Position numbers and translations under genes: made by a program
The notes under the pieces: generated by a model
The model's database searches: none
Told to the model about the DNA's origin: nothing
The model's input: the letters and a program-made list of their open reading frames with translations, nothing else
Shown here: positions 1 to 11,042 of the stretch, piece after piece
Position numbering within the stretch: position 1 is the stretch's first letter
How the letters are laid out: every line of letters begins with the position of its first letter
From: Sphaerulina vaccinii
Taxonomy: Eukaryota > Ascomycota > Dothideomycetes > Mycosphaerellales > Mycosphaerellaceae
Assembly (NCBI GenBank): GCA_022570795.1
Contig: JAKUDP010000008.1
Span: 124,001 to 188,000 of the forward strand
Length of the DNA stretch: 64,000 bases
Reading direction: 5' to 3'

Positions 1-2
1 AA

Positions 3-140
3 GTGCTGCTGGAGCTACCAAAAGCTAAGAAGCTTGGCGGTGGCGCACAATCTGTGGCGCAGGCATTTGACGACCGGAACGTGACAGTGAAGAAAGTAAA
101 GATCATGACGGGACGAGGCTGCATTCGCATAGTAGAATGA
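3..140 (+). CDS. 3' end of an unidentified protein-coding gene (partial)
   Basis: Frame 3 is open from the first bases of the window to a TGA at 138-140 and gives 45 C-terminal residues. They include a Gly-rich turn followed by an alternating hydrophobic/basic strand pattern and end in a GRGCIRIVE-like tail. The gene starts outside the window, so domain content cannot be judged. I do not recognise the family. The tail could be the last exon of a secreted or beta-rich enzyme, but that is a guess. It converges on the minus-strand amidase, leaving about 190 bp between the stops. Confidence 0.4.
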   Translation: MLLELPKAKKLGGGAQSVAQAFDDRNVTVKKVKIMTGRGCIRIVE

Positions 141-333
141 TCCTCACCGATATTCGGCATATATCTTCTTGACTGCCGCCCATCAAACCTCTCTGGGGTG
201 AATATGCGATTGCTCAGAGTCCTCTCCAGTACCGCCTTGACACCACTCTAGGCTATGTCTGGAGCTACAACAACTTAGTTGCTAATCGAGGCCAGAGATG
301 GCTGCATGAGCGCCAGTGTTTCAATTCCTGCTG

Positions 334-2107
334 CTACATCTCTTTGGCCAAACCAGCAACATCCATAATCATCTCCAAAGCTCCAAGAAGCTTCTCCTGC
401 TCGTATCGTCTGCCCACCAGCTGTAACGATACAGGCGCATCGACATACGTTGCAGGATCATCTGTCTACGAAGTTAGCGACTATCACGTCGATGGTTCCG
501 ATGAAGCCAAACTTACAGAGCTCATGATTCCACTTGTCCTGTTCACTGCGAGGTGTATACGTCTCATCAACCTTGTCCTCCTCTCCACAACGCAGTCCAG
601 TAGGAAAAGCCACACCAGGATTGTCTAGCAGATTCCATTGTGCAGAATAGCCCCAATACTTCGCGTGATTGTGCGGCGGTGCACAACCTGGGCCAAGTGG
701 ACAGAGTATCACATCAACGAGAGGTTCGGTATTGCTCAGAGGTCGCATAGAGTCCAGCTCATCAGGCCCTAGGTTCGTAGTACCAACACTGTTCCAATGC
801 TGCAAGTAAGCAGACTTATACTGCTTCTTCTCCAGTAGCAGTTTCCACGTCTCTCGAACGTGAAGTTCTCTGACATTCGGGTTCTGTTTGATGATCCAGT
901 CAGACATTAGAAGCCATGGCTCGCCTGAAGCGTCGATTGTAGCTTTTTGATCTGCGCCGCCATCTGCGAAGTATAGACCGCTGATGATTCTCCAGGCTTC
1001 ATCGTGCTTGTAAGGAGGGAAGTCCACAACTTCGATGTCCGCACTCGATCGAAGCTTTTCAACGATTGTGTTGATGCCGCGAAGAGTAGGAGGATGAGGT
1101 CGTACTTGTCCGTCATCGCTCATGACTCCAACACGTAACTTCTTTCTGCCATCTTGGCCTACACGTAGTTGAGAGTCCTTCTTCCAGGGCACGTTGACAA
1201 GAGTCGGGTCTACAATCCATGGCTGCTGGTCCAGGATTGCACTCATGAAGACCTTGAGCCCTTCAAGTGATGTTGACATTGGACCTATAGCAGGAGCAAC
1301 AAGTTCTTGTCCTGCCATAGTCGCCTGACACCCTGTCATGGGCAGTCTGAGAGTTGTGGGCTTCAACCCAAAGACTCCACTATTTCCAGCTGGCACACGT
1401 ATCGATCCTCCAATGTCAGTCCCAATTCCAAGACAAGAACCTTTGATGCCGAGCAATGCTCCTTCGCCACCACTACTGCCTCCATACGTAAGATTCGTGT
1501 TATGTGGGTTGACAGTAACGCCATACAGGTTGTTCGAGGTCTCCAGCTGCGTCAAGGTTTGCGGTTGCGTAGTTCTCGCGTAAAAGATAGCTCCAGCATT
1601 TCAGAGAAATTGAAGTATGAGAGCAGATTCCTTCGGCGGCGGTCGACCAACCCACGAGATATAGCCACTATTCAAGTCCAGACCTTCCATTCCGACCATT
1701 TCCTTGACGCTGATAGGAAGACCATGTAGCGGACCAACAACCTTTCCGTGTTCCTTGTAGTAGGCGTCGAGGTAGTCGGCACGTTTTAATGCTCGTTCGG
1801 GCACTAGCTCAGTGAGGCAGTTCGTAAGCCTGCTGGCCAGACCTGCTCGTTGAAGGAAGGCTGTCATGACGGATTTGCTCGTAAGCTTGCCCGATGACAG
1901 TCGGGACAACAGCACTTCTGTCGAAGACTCCGTAATGGCAATGACATCCTTTGCTAATAGATCCCGAGGCAACGCTGTGACATTGAGAGGTAGCTTGGTG
2001 GGTATAGCTGGCACTTCAGGTTGCACAGCAGCGATCGACTCTGCACGATGCTTTTGTATAGTGTTGGCCACTTCCGACCAAGCCATGTCTTTCGTGTCTG
2101 GTATCAT
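334..2107 (-). pseudogene. Fungal amidase (acetamidase-like) with in-frame TGA
   Basis: Amidase-signature hydrolase that would cleave a small amide to acid plus ammonia. All three catalytic elements are visible: the Lys in PISVKE, the cis-Ser in GGSSGGEGAL and the nucleophile region GTDIGGSIR. I take the start at 2107 because MIPDTKDMAW resembles the WxEIA start typical of the family. A 55-bp intron (462-516; donor GTAAGT, branch GCTAAC) joins the main body to a C-terminal exon with the family's VSLQLVGRRYEQEK motif, ending at 334. The defect is a TGA at 1603-1601 in a frame open on both sides, where relatives usually have Arg, consistent with a CGA-to-TGA change. No splice site removes it. 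It is either a nonsense allele or a sequence error. The frame also stays open upstream of 2107, so fusion with the decayed neighbour cannot be excluded. Confidence 0.75.
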
Positions 2108-2149
2108 ATCGATGTTCGATCTCTGGAGTACTGAGTTGTGTTTAACAAA

Positions 2150-3922
2150 TCTTGCTGCTTTCGGGAGTGGTGGATGAATTCGTGATGTGGCAGCAGTGTC
2201 CGACAAGTACAGGAAGAGATCTGTAAGTGTCCTCAAAGAATCAAACCGTAAGCGAGGACGGCCAGATAGGGCATGTGTTAGCGCTATATCGGCCAGGATG
2301 GCTGTCAAATTGTGGGTCCTCCGAGCTTCGGTCAGGCATTGCGACTAGAATGTGACCCTTGTCAACCACTGCTGGGCAATCCTCGCGATGTCGTAGTTTC
2401 GGGCGCAAAGTGTCTTGCATCCACGAATACTCACAACAGCACACATCTGGCGAGTAAGCTTGGCGGCTGGACCATGTCAGCAGCTCCATTGCCATCCAGA
2501 CTAGTAAGTCCCGATCATCGCGCATCGCAAGTTGTATCTACCTGGGCTCATATGATGGCTCTTCATGTAAGCCCTGCACAGTATGCTCTTTCGGTACCGC
2601 TTCACGAGGGGAGGCGTTTACATATTGCCAACGATATTCACAGTGCGAATCGTCTGTCCCTCGGGTCCTCGGCAGCCAGTGTGCTCACTTCTGAGCTGAA
2701 GCCTGCAAGCAGTCGTTCCGGCGATCATTTTACTCGAACGGATCTTGCAAGGGTCAGTTCCTCTTCTGCGAATCGTAAGCAGCTTGTCGCACAGCCAAAG
2801 CATTGGCCAGCAGGATTTTGCCACGAGGCGAGCTGAATGAAGGAGCTTCAGATCGTTTCTCGATGTCATCGCTCAACAGCATTGCCATGACAGCCCCATG
2901 ATTCAATCCTGACGACCCTCGGCCTCGTGCTATACCAGAGAAGTGATCGGGTAATCTCTTCCGAAATATGTCGAGAACCTCTTCAGCCTCCCTCGATCTG
3001 CCCATCGTATGCAATGATTGCGCGGTCCTCGCCATTATCGTTGCCATGACGCGGTCGAACTGATCATGACGCGGTCGAACTGATCATCCTTGGTTTTGAA
3101 GAAGTCTTCTCGATGTAAGTCGACATGACGGAGAAGATCCAGCGCAGCGTCAGGCCGCGGCCCTCTTGGATGGTTGAGCCATAACTTTGCACTGCTGAGT
3201 CTGCTTCGCAGCGATGCTCCACCCATCCAGACCCGGCCACCATGTATAAGCTTTTCGAAGAGGACAACGTCCACGAGATCAGTGTCGCAAGAGCTTAGCT
3301 TGCTCATGCGCCAGTCTCCAGCAGACGCTTTTCGCACGAGTCCTCTCATGTCTTGAGAGTTCAGAGTCCGGTGGAAAAGCGCGAGAGCATCATTGAAGCC
3401 AGTATGACGCGCCTGTGCCCAGTATACTACTGCTTCGATTGTATCTCTGAGTAATCTTCCTCTCCAGCGGGCTCACTCCTTCCCGCTCAGATTACGAGCA
3501 AAGTTGGGTTTATGATCAGTTAGCAGCATTTGGTTGATAGTCGTGTACGTATCGTCTTGGCCGACAAGAAAGTAAGCGAGCAGATAGCCTAGATGAGGAT
3601 CCAAGCTGATGTCCGTATTCTCAGAGGTGCCTTGGACGTACCAGAGAAGCGCGCGTGACTATACTATGCATTAGACAGCGTAATACTCCAAGTAGTTCTC
3701 ATGATACTTACGCCAACTTTCACCGCCTTGTAATGCTTGCGCACGTCCGCCATTGTATCCAGGTCTCCGACGCGTGCAGACAATGAATGCTTCCAGATAG
3801 CGTTTGACAAGGTCAGGATTGGCATTGGGATTGTCGAGTATCGCCAAAGGATTGTCTGCGAACTCCTTCGGCAGATTCCCAGGCTCCACATTTAGCGAAC
3901 GCAGCCACTGGCATGGCTCAAA
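2150..3922 (-). pseudogene. Decayed multi-exon hypothetical gene with TPR-like segment
   Basis: Coding-like segments follow one another on the minus strand: about 3922-3711 (LPKEFADNPLAILDNPNANP region), about 3660-3476, 3472-3060 and 3047-2754, plus pieces down to about 2110. The segment near 3000 has a TPR-like helix pair (AQSLHTMGRSREAEEVLDIF). A GTAAGT donor near 3706 and an acceptor near 3660 look genuine. Three defects break the frame. A 20-bp tandem duplication lies at 3045-3084. A TGA sits at 3475-3473 unless a 30-nt GT...AG stretch is removed. The part below 2750 is fragmented. The 5' end stops at the edge of a MITE. I do not recognise the family. It is probably nonfunctional, though assembly error could explain single lesions. 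Confidence 0.5.
3045..3084. repeat. 20-bp perfect tandem duplication inside a coding segment
   Basis: Two adjacent identical 20-mers (CATGACGCGGTCGAACTGAT). Twenty is not a multiple of three, so the frame shifts. With only one copy counted, the two flanking minus-strand ORFs join without a gap (DDQFDRVMATIMARTAQ). Confidence 0.9.
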
Positions 3923-3924
3923 TA

Positions 3925-4239
3925 GAGGGTTTTTATAGGGTAGCTGAGGGTGCAGGTTAGACAGGTAGCTATTGCCTCTTTTGACGCCGGCGCAACCTCG
4001 CCGGCGGTCTTCGTCGCTGGATTCGGAAGGCCGCAAATTCTATTAGCCTGGTAGCTGAGAGGTCTCAGCTACCAGGTCATGCCGCAAAGAGGAACTTTCC
4101 CTAGCCCGTTTGTGGTATAGCCGGAGAAGTGGACTCTGTTTCGTTGTTTGAACGAATGACGCAAGGACGACGAGGTTTCCCCAAGAGGTATCTCAGCTAC
4201 CCTTCTAGCCTGCCCTCTCAGCTACCCATAAAAACCCTC
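3925..4239. mobile_element. MITE-like TIR element, 315 bp, TA target duplication
   Basis: The ends form an imperfect inverted repeat of about 45 bp. The left end starts GAGGGTTTTTATAGGGTAGC and the right end is its complement with a few differences. Both sides are flanked by TA (3923-3924 and 4240-4241), as for Tc1/mariner-type insertions. Near the centre (4047-4076) lies a perfect 13-bp hairpin with loop AGGT, whose stem repeats the GGTAGCTGAG motif of the termini. No transposase is encoded, so it would be non-autonomous. It supplies the first 38 codons of a spurious-looking minus-strand ORF (4036-3671) and so abuts or interrupts the decayed gene. Confidence 0.8.
4047..4076. repeat. Central hairpin of the MITE
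   Basis: Perfect palindrome with 13-bp arms (CCTGGTAGCTGAG and its complement) around a 4-nt AGGT loop, close to the midpoint of the element. Confidence 0.85.
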
Positions 4240-4241
4240 TA

Positions 4242-4943
4242 ATGGTGGCTTCGGAATTGCTTTGCTGAGCCAAAACCGATATTGTTTGCGCTTATACTGC
4301 TCCGCGTCATTGCCGGAGTCTGCCCGCCAATAATTTCTTGAGATTCTATAGGACGGCTGGTATTCGCTTGCTGCTGTCGTCCCGATACATGCTGGTCTGC
4401 AGGTATGATTTCTGCTTCTGCTGCAGGTGGTTCCTGTCGGCCGAGACCTGGTATGCGACGGAAAGTTGCATAGAACTGCGAAGTACCGGCTCGTCGCGCT
4501 GTATGTACTACATCATGACAGAGGCGCGGCGAGGTCAGTCGTGGTACCATTGCGGAACATTAGGGAGTGAAGGTGAGTGCGAGGACAGGCAAAACAAATA
4601 GAGCAGACTTTCGGGAAGGAGCGGGCTTACTCAGCCATGGGATCCAGGAACCTGGTCGATATATGTATGCTTAAGAGATGAGGAAATGCCTTCTCTGATA
4701 CGAATTCCGCTTCTGCACCCTGGTCCGTCTGCGCATTGCTTGGCATGCTTAGCAAGAAAGGATAGGAGAAGAGGTATCAATTCTCGGATTGATAGATGCT
4801 AAGTCCAGCAACCTGATCTCGCTAGTCTGCCTGCCCATAGCAGTACTGTACACTTCTTAAAGATACATCTCGTCAGTCATAGCAATGCTCGCCTCCCCAG
4901 CAATCACTCCCTACCTCCGATTATCATTTTGTTGAGGGCCTTG
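4242..4943. other. Gene-poor spacer with a weak minus-strand ORF
   Basis: A 103-codon minus-strand ORF (4550-4239) runs into the MITE. Joining its flank to the far side of the MITE does not keep the frame, so I cannot show it belongs to the decayed gene. Nothing else is recognisable before the histone-chaperone stop codon. Confidence 0.4.
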
Positions 4944-6203
4944 CTAATCGCTCCCATCGTCTCCCGAATCGCCGAAGTCAACAAGTCCCTTCGGCTTTCT
5001 CTTGACAGGCTTCAACTCTTCCTCGGAGACCTGCTCATCCTCACCGCTGTCCTCATCTCCCTTGTCCTTATCCTGTCCCCACTTCTTAGCATACTCCTGC
5101 GTTTCCTGAAGCTCCATTGCCAGCTCTCGGGCCTCCTTGATATCCTTTGCCTTCTCATTGCTATACCGGCCCGTCATACCCGCATCTTCCAACATCTTCT
5201 TCAAATGCTTGATCTTCGCCTTGGGCGAGTCGTAATTCTTGAGTTCGTTGTGCCACATCTTGCGCATGCCACATTTCACGAGCCAGCCTTGTAGACGTTT
5301 GATTTCCTCCTCATCAGGCGAAAGGTCCTTATTCTTAGCTTTGATTGGTTTCGTCTTCGTCTTGGGCTCTGCTGCTGCCTTCTTGCCTCCTCGTTTCTTC
5401 TTGGGCGGTTCATCTATGAGAACTGACATGTCACTATCATCGTCGTCCTCGGGAGCCGGCGCTTTGTCTGGTCTGTCCTTTGTAGGTGGATCTGAGAGAG
5501 TGCTTTCCTCTTTCACATCGCGTTCTTCTGACTTGACGCTGTTCTCGATGGTCTTGACTGGCGCTGGCGAGGTAAACTTCGAGTCCGGATCGGATGCCTC
5601 GCTGTCCTCGATCACTTTCTCTGCTGCTTTCTTTGCTGCTTTGCGCTTAACTGGCGCCTTCTTCTTGGGCTTCGCGTCTGATTCGTCGTCGTCGCTCACT
5701 GGTTTGCTCTTCTTCTGTGCAGGCTTGCGCTTAGCAGGCATCTTCTTCTTTGCCGGCTTCGCATCAGAGATGTCATCGTCGTCGCTAGGTGTAGCTTCCG
5801 CCTCTGGCTCTTCATCGTCTATCTCTGGTTCAGAGCTCTCCTCCTCAGACGTACTCTTCCGCACCTTCTTGCGTGGCTGTTGCCTCTTTGCAGGAGCCTC
5901 TTCTGACTTGCGCTTGGTTCCAGCTTTGGCCGCAGCCTTCTGCCTTGCCGCTATGGCATCAGGCTTCGTCGTTGGGTCTTCTACCGCGATCTGTATCACT
6001 TCTTTGCTCTTTTCCTTCCATGTATCACTCTTGAAGAATCCCGCTTCGAGTCCCAACTCCTCTTCTGCGGCGGCGCGTGCCTTGTTGACCGTGAACGTCC
6101 CGCGATTCAGTCCTTCTTGCGTGACCTTTCTTAAAACATCCTCGAATTCCTGATTGATGACCGGTGTGACCGGTATGGGCGCGTCGGAGTCTGACAAAGA
6201 CAT
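4944..6203 (-). CDS. HIRIP3/CHZ-like histone chaperone (nuclear)
   Basis: Single-exon 419-residue protein. The N-terminus (about residues 18-75; FEDVLRKVTQEGLNRGTFTV) resembles the DEK C-terminal-like helical module found in fungal relatives. The middle (about 90-300) is low complexity, alternating Asp/Glu/Ser-rich and Lys-rich stretches with several basic nuclear-localisation-type clusters. The C-terminal part (about 310-375) carries the HIRIP3-type segment (GWLVKCGMRKMW ... MLEDAGMTGRYSNEKAK). The extreme C-terminus (KPKGLVDFGDSG) matches the CHZ/H2A.Z-binding type of motif. The family escorts H2A-H2B or H2A.Z-H2B dimers in chromatin. The start at 6203 is the first ATG of the frame and is followed by the conserved helix. 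No lesions seen. Confidence 0.85.
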   Translation of the reverse strand: MSLSDSDAPIPVTPVINQEFEDVLRKVTQEGLNRGTFTVNKARAAAEEELGLEAGFFKSDTWKEKSKEVIQIAVEDPTTKPDAIAARQKAAAKAGTKRKSEEAPAKRQQPRKKVRKSTSEEESSEPEIDDEEPEAEATPSDDDDISDAKPAKKKMPAKRKPAQKKSKPVSDDDESDAKPKKKAPVKRKAAKKAAEKVIEDSEASDPDSKFTSPAPVKTIENSVKSEERDVKEESTLSDPPTKDRPDKAPAPEDDDDSDMSVLIDEPPKKKRGGKKAAAEPKTKTKPIKAKNKDLSPDEEEIKRLQGWLVKCGMRKMWHNELKNYDSPKAKIKHLKKMLEDAGMTGRYSNEKAKDIKEARELAMELQETQEYAKKWGQDKDKGDEDSGEDEQVSEEELKPVKRKPKGLVDFGDSGDDGSD

Positions 6204-7443
6204 TGTGGTGGTCTATCAATGTCGAGTGGACAATTATGTTGTTTGGAAGACGCGATGTTGACGTGTAGTACGTGCAGTAGCTCGGGAAGAATGCCCGCAC
6301 CGCACTTTCCGTGCACATGGCAAAACTCAATTCATCTTACACCACCACCTCACTCATCACGAGCAATGTACCCAGCCGGACAACTACTTGCTTCCGTGGC
6401 GCTCAAGCTTTGCGGAGTCCATCGCAGATTAAGCTGCAGCCTGTAGAGGATGCACATATGTCCGGCGGAGTGAACAGACGAGGCTGAGGGTGAGGCTGGG
6501 GCCGCGTACCTCACCTTGAGGCATCGGCAGTGTGATCCTCGAGTATACTTACCGCTCTAAGGCAGCAACGGTATCAGCCCATAGCTTCGAGCGTAGTAGC
6601 TGTCAATGGATTGGTCTCCAAGGCAAGGGCTAAAGCTACGCTGGACTGTCTGATCACTACCGCTGGCTGCTTTGGCTTCGTCTATACAGCATTGCAGGGG
6701 TGACAGACTCTCAGAGGACTCCTTTCGACTCCTTAGGTGCCCTACTATCCTAATGTTGTTGTAGCATCGCCTATGGCCCTACGTTCCTTTCGGCGTCGAA
6801 GGAATAATGGATTCACATCCCTTTGCGAGCTGTCCGAGAAAATCGCACATCGGCAAGGCAGTCGCATATCGGCAAGCAGTCTACAGGTCGCCTAAGCAAC
6901 ACAAACAGCTGCTGCGCCCTGCCTATCCACCATTTCAGTGCTGGAATATGGAAGCCTAGCAGTGCACAGGCATTTGCTGCATGAAGCGTTTGCGCCTACC
7001 TTTATCTCGAAGAAAAAACGCCACGCTAGCTCGGAACGAGTACGCTTTGAGGAAGAGACCAGGGAATTCCACCAGTCGTATCGAAAGAATTCAGCCCCGG
7101 ACTCCACTTTCTACTCGTCGTACTCGTCGTATACACTTTTACACGAACGCGATGGGTTGTTTACGACGACGCGAGTTCAGCTCCACTGAATGTTTGCACT
7201 TCATATATGATGTTCCTGCCTCTTCAGCTGTACGGGATCAGGCATTGAGGTTCAACAAAAACGCACGATCGTTCCACACCGACCGCACCACTACAGGGCC
7301 ACCGCTTCATCGACTTGACCATCGATACGAACACGACCGGTATAGAAAGGTCAACAAGAACATCAATCACAAGCACCACCGAAGTGCGCAAGCAGGCCTA
7401 CGACTTGGCTGGACTGCCATACACAGCACATCACACAACCGCA
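6204..7443. other. Intergenic region between divergent genes
   Basis: About 1.2 kb separating the divergently transcribed chaperone and RTA1-like genes, so it should hold both promoters. ORFs here are short and overlap on both strands. No RNA gene or transposon was recognised. A short direct repeat (GCATATCGGCAAG-like) occurs near 6846-6882. Confidence 0.5.
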
Positions 7444-8522
7444 ATGATGGAACTCCTCCCACGAGAGTCACCCGAGAATGCTCTCACAGACTTCAAATTC
7501 TACCGCTACGACCCCTCCATGGCCGGAGCCATAATCTTCGTCTTACTCTTCTTTAGCTCCACAGCACTCCACTCATGGCAAATGTTCCGCACCCGAACGT
7601 GGTTCATGATTCCCTTCTTGATCGGTGGTTGCTTCGAGTTCATCGGCTATGCAGCTCGAGCAGCTTCTTCCACGCAGACACCAGATTGGAGCCTAGGACC
7701 ATATATCACTCAAGCAACGCTGCTTCTGGTTGCGCCTGCGCTCTTTGCTGCAAGCATCTACATGGAATTGGCGAGGATTGTACAGCTAGTTGAGGGCGAC
7801 CATGCGTTGTTCGTGAGGAGGACTTGGTTGACGAAGACTTTCGTCGCTGGAGATTGCTTTTCGTTCTTGATGCAGAGCACAGGAGGAGGATTGATGGCCA
7901 CATCCAATGTCGATATGGGTGAGAAGATTATTCTTGGAGGTTTGGCGTTGCAAATCATCTTCTTTGCGCTGTTTGTCGTTGCTGGTGCAATCTTTCACTT
8001 TCGGATTAAGAGGGCTCCTACTACGAAGGTAAGCATACACATGATATCAATGTTGCGATCATCATGACTAACTTGATCGTGTAGTGCTCTCAATACCCAT
8101 GGCAGAAACACATGTGGTCGCTCTACATTGTCAGCATTCTGATCTTCATCCGATCGATCGTTCGCATGGCAGAGTATGGACAAGGCTACACCGGCTACAT
8201 CGTCTCGCAAGAATGGTATCTCTTCGTCTTTGATGCGCTGCTTATGTGGATTGCAATGGTCACGATGAACGTGGTAAGAACTTACCATACCACCTAAACC
8301 TCCTGCACAGTCACTGACCGCTTCTGGTCAGGTTCATCCATCTGAGGTCGCCGCTCTGATTCGTGGCAATGGCAAAATGGTCACGCATGTGGTGCAGACT
8401 AAGGACGTTCAGTAAGTCTTCCATACACGCTGTGTTTTTAATCGTGTAGATGTCTCGTGCTGACTTTGACCTTTCGCAGAGGTTCGCAGTACCAGAATGT
8501 CCAGCTTGGTCCCTGGGCTTGA
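7444..8522 (+). CDS. RTA1-like seven-transmembrane protein
   Basis: Four exons by frame continuity: 7444-8028, 8085-8273, 8332-8411 and 8480-8522. The introns of 56, 58 and 68 bp have GTAAG donors and AG acceptors; GACTAAC lies in intron 1. The product is about 298 residues with seven hydrophobic helices and the RTA1-family hallmarks: an early GCFEFIGYAAR segment, QSTGGGLMA in the middle, and FRSIVRMAEY-like IRSIVRMAEYGQG late in the protein. RTA1 family members are plasma-membrane lipid-translocating or stress-resistance exporters (Rta1/Rsb1 type); the substrate here cannot be told. Intron 3 is optional: without it the ORF stops at 8413-8415 after DVQ. I chose the in-frame ATG pair at 7444/7447 because upstream residues lack family resemblance. 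Confidence 0.85.
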
Positions 8523-8700
8523 GCATGAGCATGAGCTCACTCCGACTGTTTCGAGCATTATTGACGCGTACGAGCATTGGGCATAGGGAAGGCATAAGAG
8601 GTGGTTTTAAAGCCCTTCATCGAGCGAGGAGTCCTGGCTGTAGATGTATTGCATTTACATCGAGACTAGACCCAGATCAGCTATTGTATCAGCGAACGAA

Positions 8701-10271
8701 TTACCTCGACCCCTCAAGAATCGCCTCAAGTTCCTCCGCACTCAACTTCACCTCTTCCGCAAGCTTCGGCGGAATCTGTCTAGCACCATTAGGATACTGT
8801 TGTGCCTCTGCAGCAGTCATCAGCGCTCCATGATTCCCATTAACATTCCCATAATCTCCCAACGCCTTGATCTGATCCGGCGTCTCCCTCTCGAAGAAGC
8901 GATTAGGCGGTCTCGGCAATCCAAGATGTTCTCTCAGCGTATTACCAGTATATTCCTGCCTGAAAAGTCCTCTCCTCTGCAATTCTGGAACAAGCCTATA
9001 GCAGATATCATCGATTCCTTGTGGGAGATAAGGCATAGTACATGTGAAGCCATCACAAGCTCCAGCTTCGAGCCACTCGCCCATGGCGGAGGCGATTGTA
9101 GATGGGGTTCCGACGAATGCTAGACCGCTGTAGCCACCGTATCGTTGAGCGAGTTGGCGGACTGTGAGGCCTTCTTGTTCGGCGAGCTGGATGACACTTT
9201 GGCGAGCTGTGTGAGAGGCGTTCGTGGGTGGGAGATCTTTGGGTAGTGGTCCATCGGGGTCGAAGCCTGCTGCGTCGCAACCTAGGGATATGGAGAGTGA
9301 GGCTATGGCGCTGTCATAGTGGACGTAAGAGTCGAGTTTGAGACGTTTCTCTTGCGCTTCTTCGACTGTGTCGCCGATGATTATCATTGCTGCTGGGAGG
9401 ATTTTGATGTGGTCTCTATTGCGTCCAGCTTTCTCTGCTCGGGATTTGATGTCTGAGTAGAGAGCCTTGGCGCCATCGATGTCTTTCGGTGAGCAGAATA
9501 CTGCTTCGGCGGTTTCCGCGGCTAGTTGTCGACCTGGTTCGGATTGTCCTGCTTGGACTATTACAGGCCAGCCTTGGACCGGTCTTGCGATGTTGAGCGG
9601 TCCTCGTACACTCAGATCAGGCCCTTTGTGGTCGAGGACATGCATCTTTGAAGGATCTAAGTATGTGCCGCTTTCGCGATCTCGTACGAAAGCGTCGTCG
9701 GCGAAAGAGTCCCATAAACCTGTGACCACGTCGTAGAATTCTCGAGCTCGCTTGTATCGGTCCGAGTGTTGCATATGTTCGTCTTGTCCGAAGTTCTTCG
9801 CAGACTCTGGATTGCCAGTTGTGACGATGTTCCAAGCAGCGCGGCCATTTGAGATGTGATCAAGTGAAGCGAACCTCCTTGCGATATGGTAAGCTTCGTC
9901 ATATGTGGTAGAGGCAGTTGCCGCCAGGCCAATCTTCGAAGTGACCTGCGACAAGGCAGATAGAAGTGTGAATGGCTCAAATGATGTTGTTGTATGACTT
10001 CGCTTCAATGCTTCTACTGGCATATTCAGCACAGCGAGATGATCAGCCATGAAGAAGGCATCAAACTTGGCATCTTCTAGCTTCTTGATAAAGGACTTGA
10101 GGTGTTCCAGGTTGAAGTTCGCATCGGGATATGATCCAGGATAGCTGTGATGTATATGTTAGTTCAATTCTCCCCGATCTTTGTACAAGCCATATCTTAC
10201 CGCCACGCTCCAGTATGCAGAGATACTGGTCGCATGAACGCCGTCAAGTGGAGCTGCTTCTTCTCCGCCAT
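8701..10271 (-). CDS. NtaA/SnaA/DszA-type flavin-dependent monooxygenase
   Basis: Two exons, 10271-10201 and 10144-8701, with a 56-bp intron (GTAAGATAT...CACAG), giving 504 residues. The short first exon encodes MAEKKQLHLTAFMRP and joins in frame to YPGSYPDANFNLEHL, the standard N-terminus of the nitrilotriacetate monooxygenase component A family. Further hallmarks are DAFFMADHLAV, ARRFASLDHISNGRAAWNIVT and SEPGRQLAAETAEAVF. These are luciferase-like TIM-barrel enzymes using FMNH2 from a separate reductase to oxidise aminopolycarboxylates, sulphones or similar compounds. The fungal substrate is unknown. No reductase gene is seen next to it. Full length, no lesions. Confidence 0.9.
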
Positions 10272-11042
10272 CTTGTGTTTCTTGAGAATGCGATTCTAGC
10301 TTACTCTGGCAGTATATGCTGCTGCTGCTACGACGACTGATCAGTAGTCGTGGTAGTTTGTACTTGAACCTCGTCCAGGCTGACAAATGGCTGCGAATAC
10401 ATCCTTAGCCTCGCTGACGCCATATTTATGATCGTCAGCGAGCATCTTGTTCGGGCCTTAACTTCACCCGCCCAAGCAGCAGCATCGTAGAGGATTGGCG
10501 AGTGCCGTTGTCTGCTGCGACGGCCGCCAGCATGACTTTGATGACTTCGGATGAAGGTGTTGTCTGTATGAAAATCGGGATGTCCTCTCATCTCCGCGAA
10601 CGCAAGGTTTTGAAGCTGCCAAGCACCGGGATTTTCGACCTCCTCAACGCGATCTCCTTCCACCATCCAAGCCTTTGACAGTCTCGCAAGGAGTCGTTCC
10701 ATACGCGCTCTGTCAAGCCATACGAGTTGGAGACATGCCTTCAATCGGCGTGTATCTTCTCATGACGGACACGCGCACCTCGCCGGCGAGCCAAGCTTAC
10801 GCCCAGCGATGGGAGCAGGCCATGCCTCCAAGCGCCAGAACCTCAATGGATAATTCCTATCTCGCCAAGGTAACGTGCGGCTCACGCGAAAGTGCTTGAC
10901 CACGGCGCTCGATCCATGTTCGGCAGGTCAGACGTGAGACGGAGGACCACCAAGTCCTGGGCACGAGCAAGATGGCCTTTCAAGAACGCGTCAGGTCCTC
11001 TGTTCTTCACCATCCTGTCAGACAAAGCAAGATCGTGAAAAG
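10272..11042. promoter_or_regulatory. Shared 5' region of divergent monooxygenase and 5'-nucleotidase genes
   Basis: About 770 bp between two divergent start codons. A 138-codon minus-strand ORF (10744-10328) is present but has no recognisable domain. No specific binding site can be defended by eye. Confidence 0.5.

Noticed and set aside
10328..10744. 138-codon minus-strand ORF
   Set aside because: Lies in the promoter region between divergent genes; ends in a low-complexity Thr stretch and lacks motifs.
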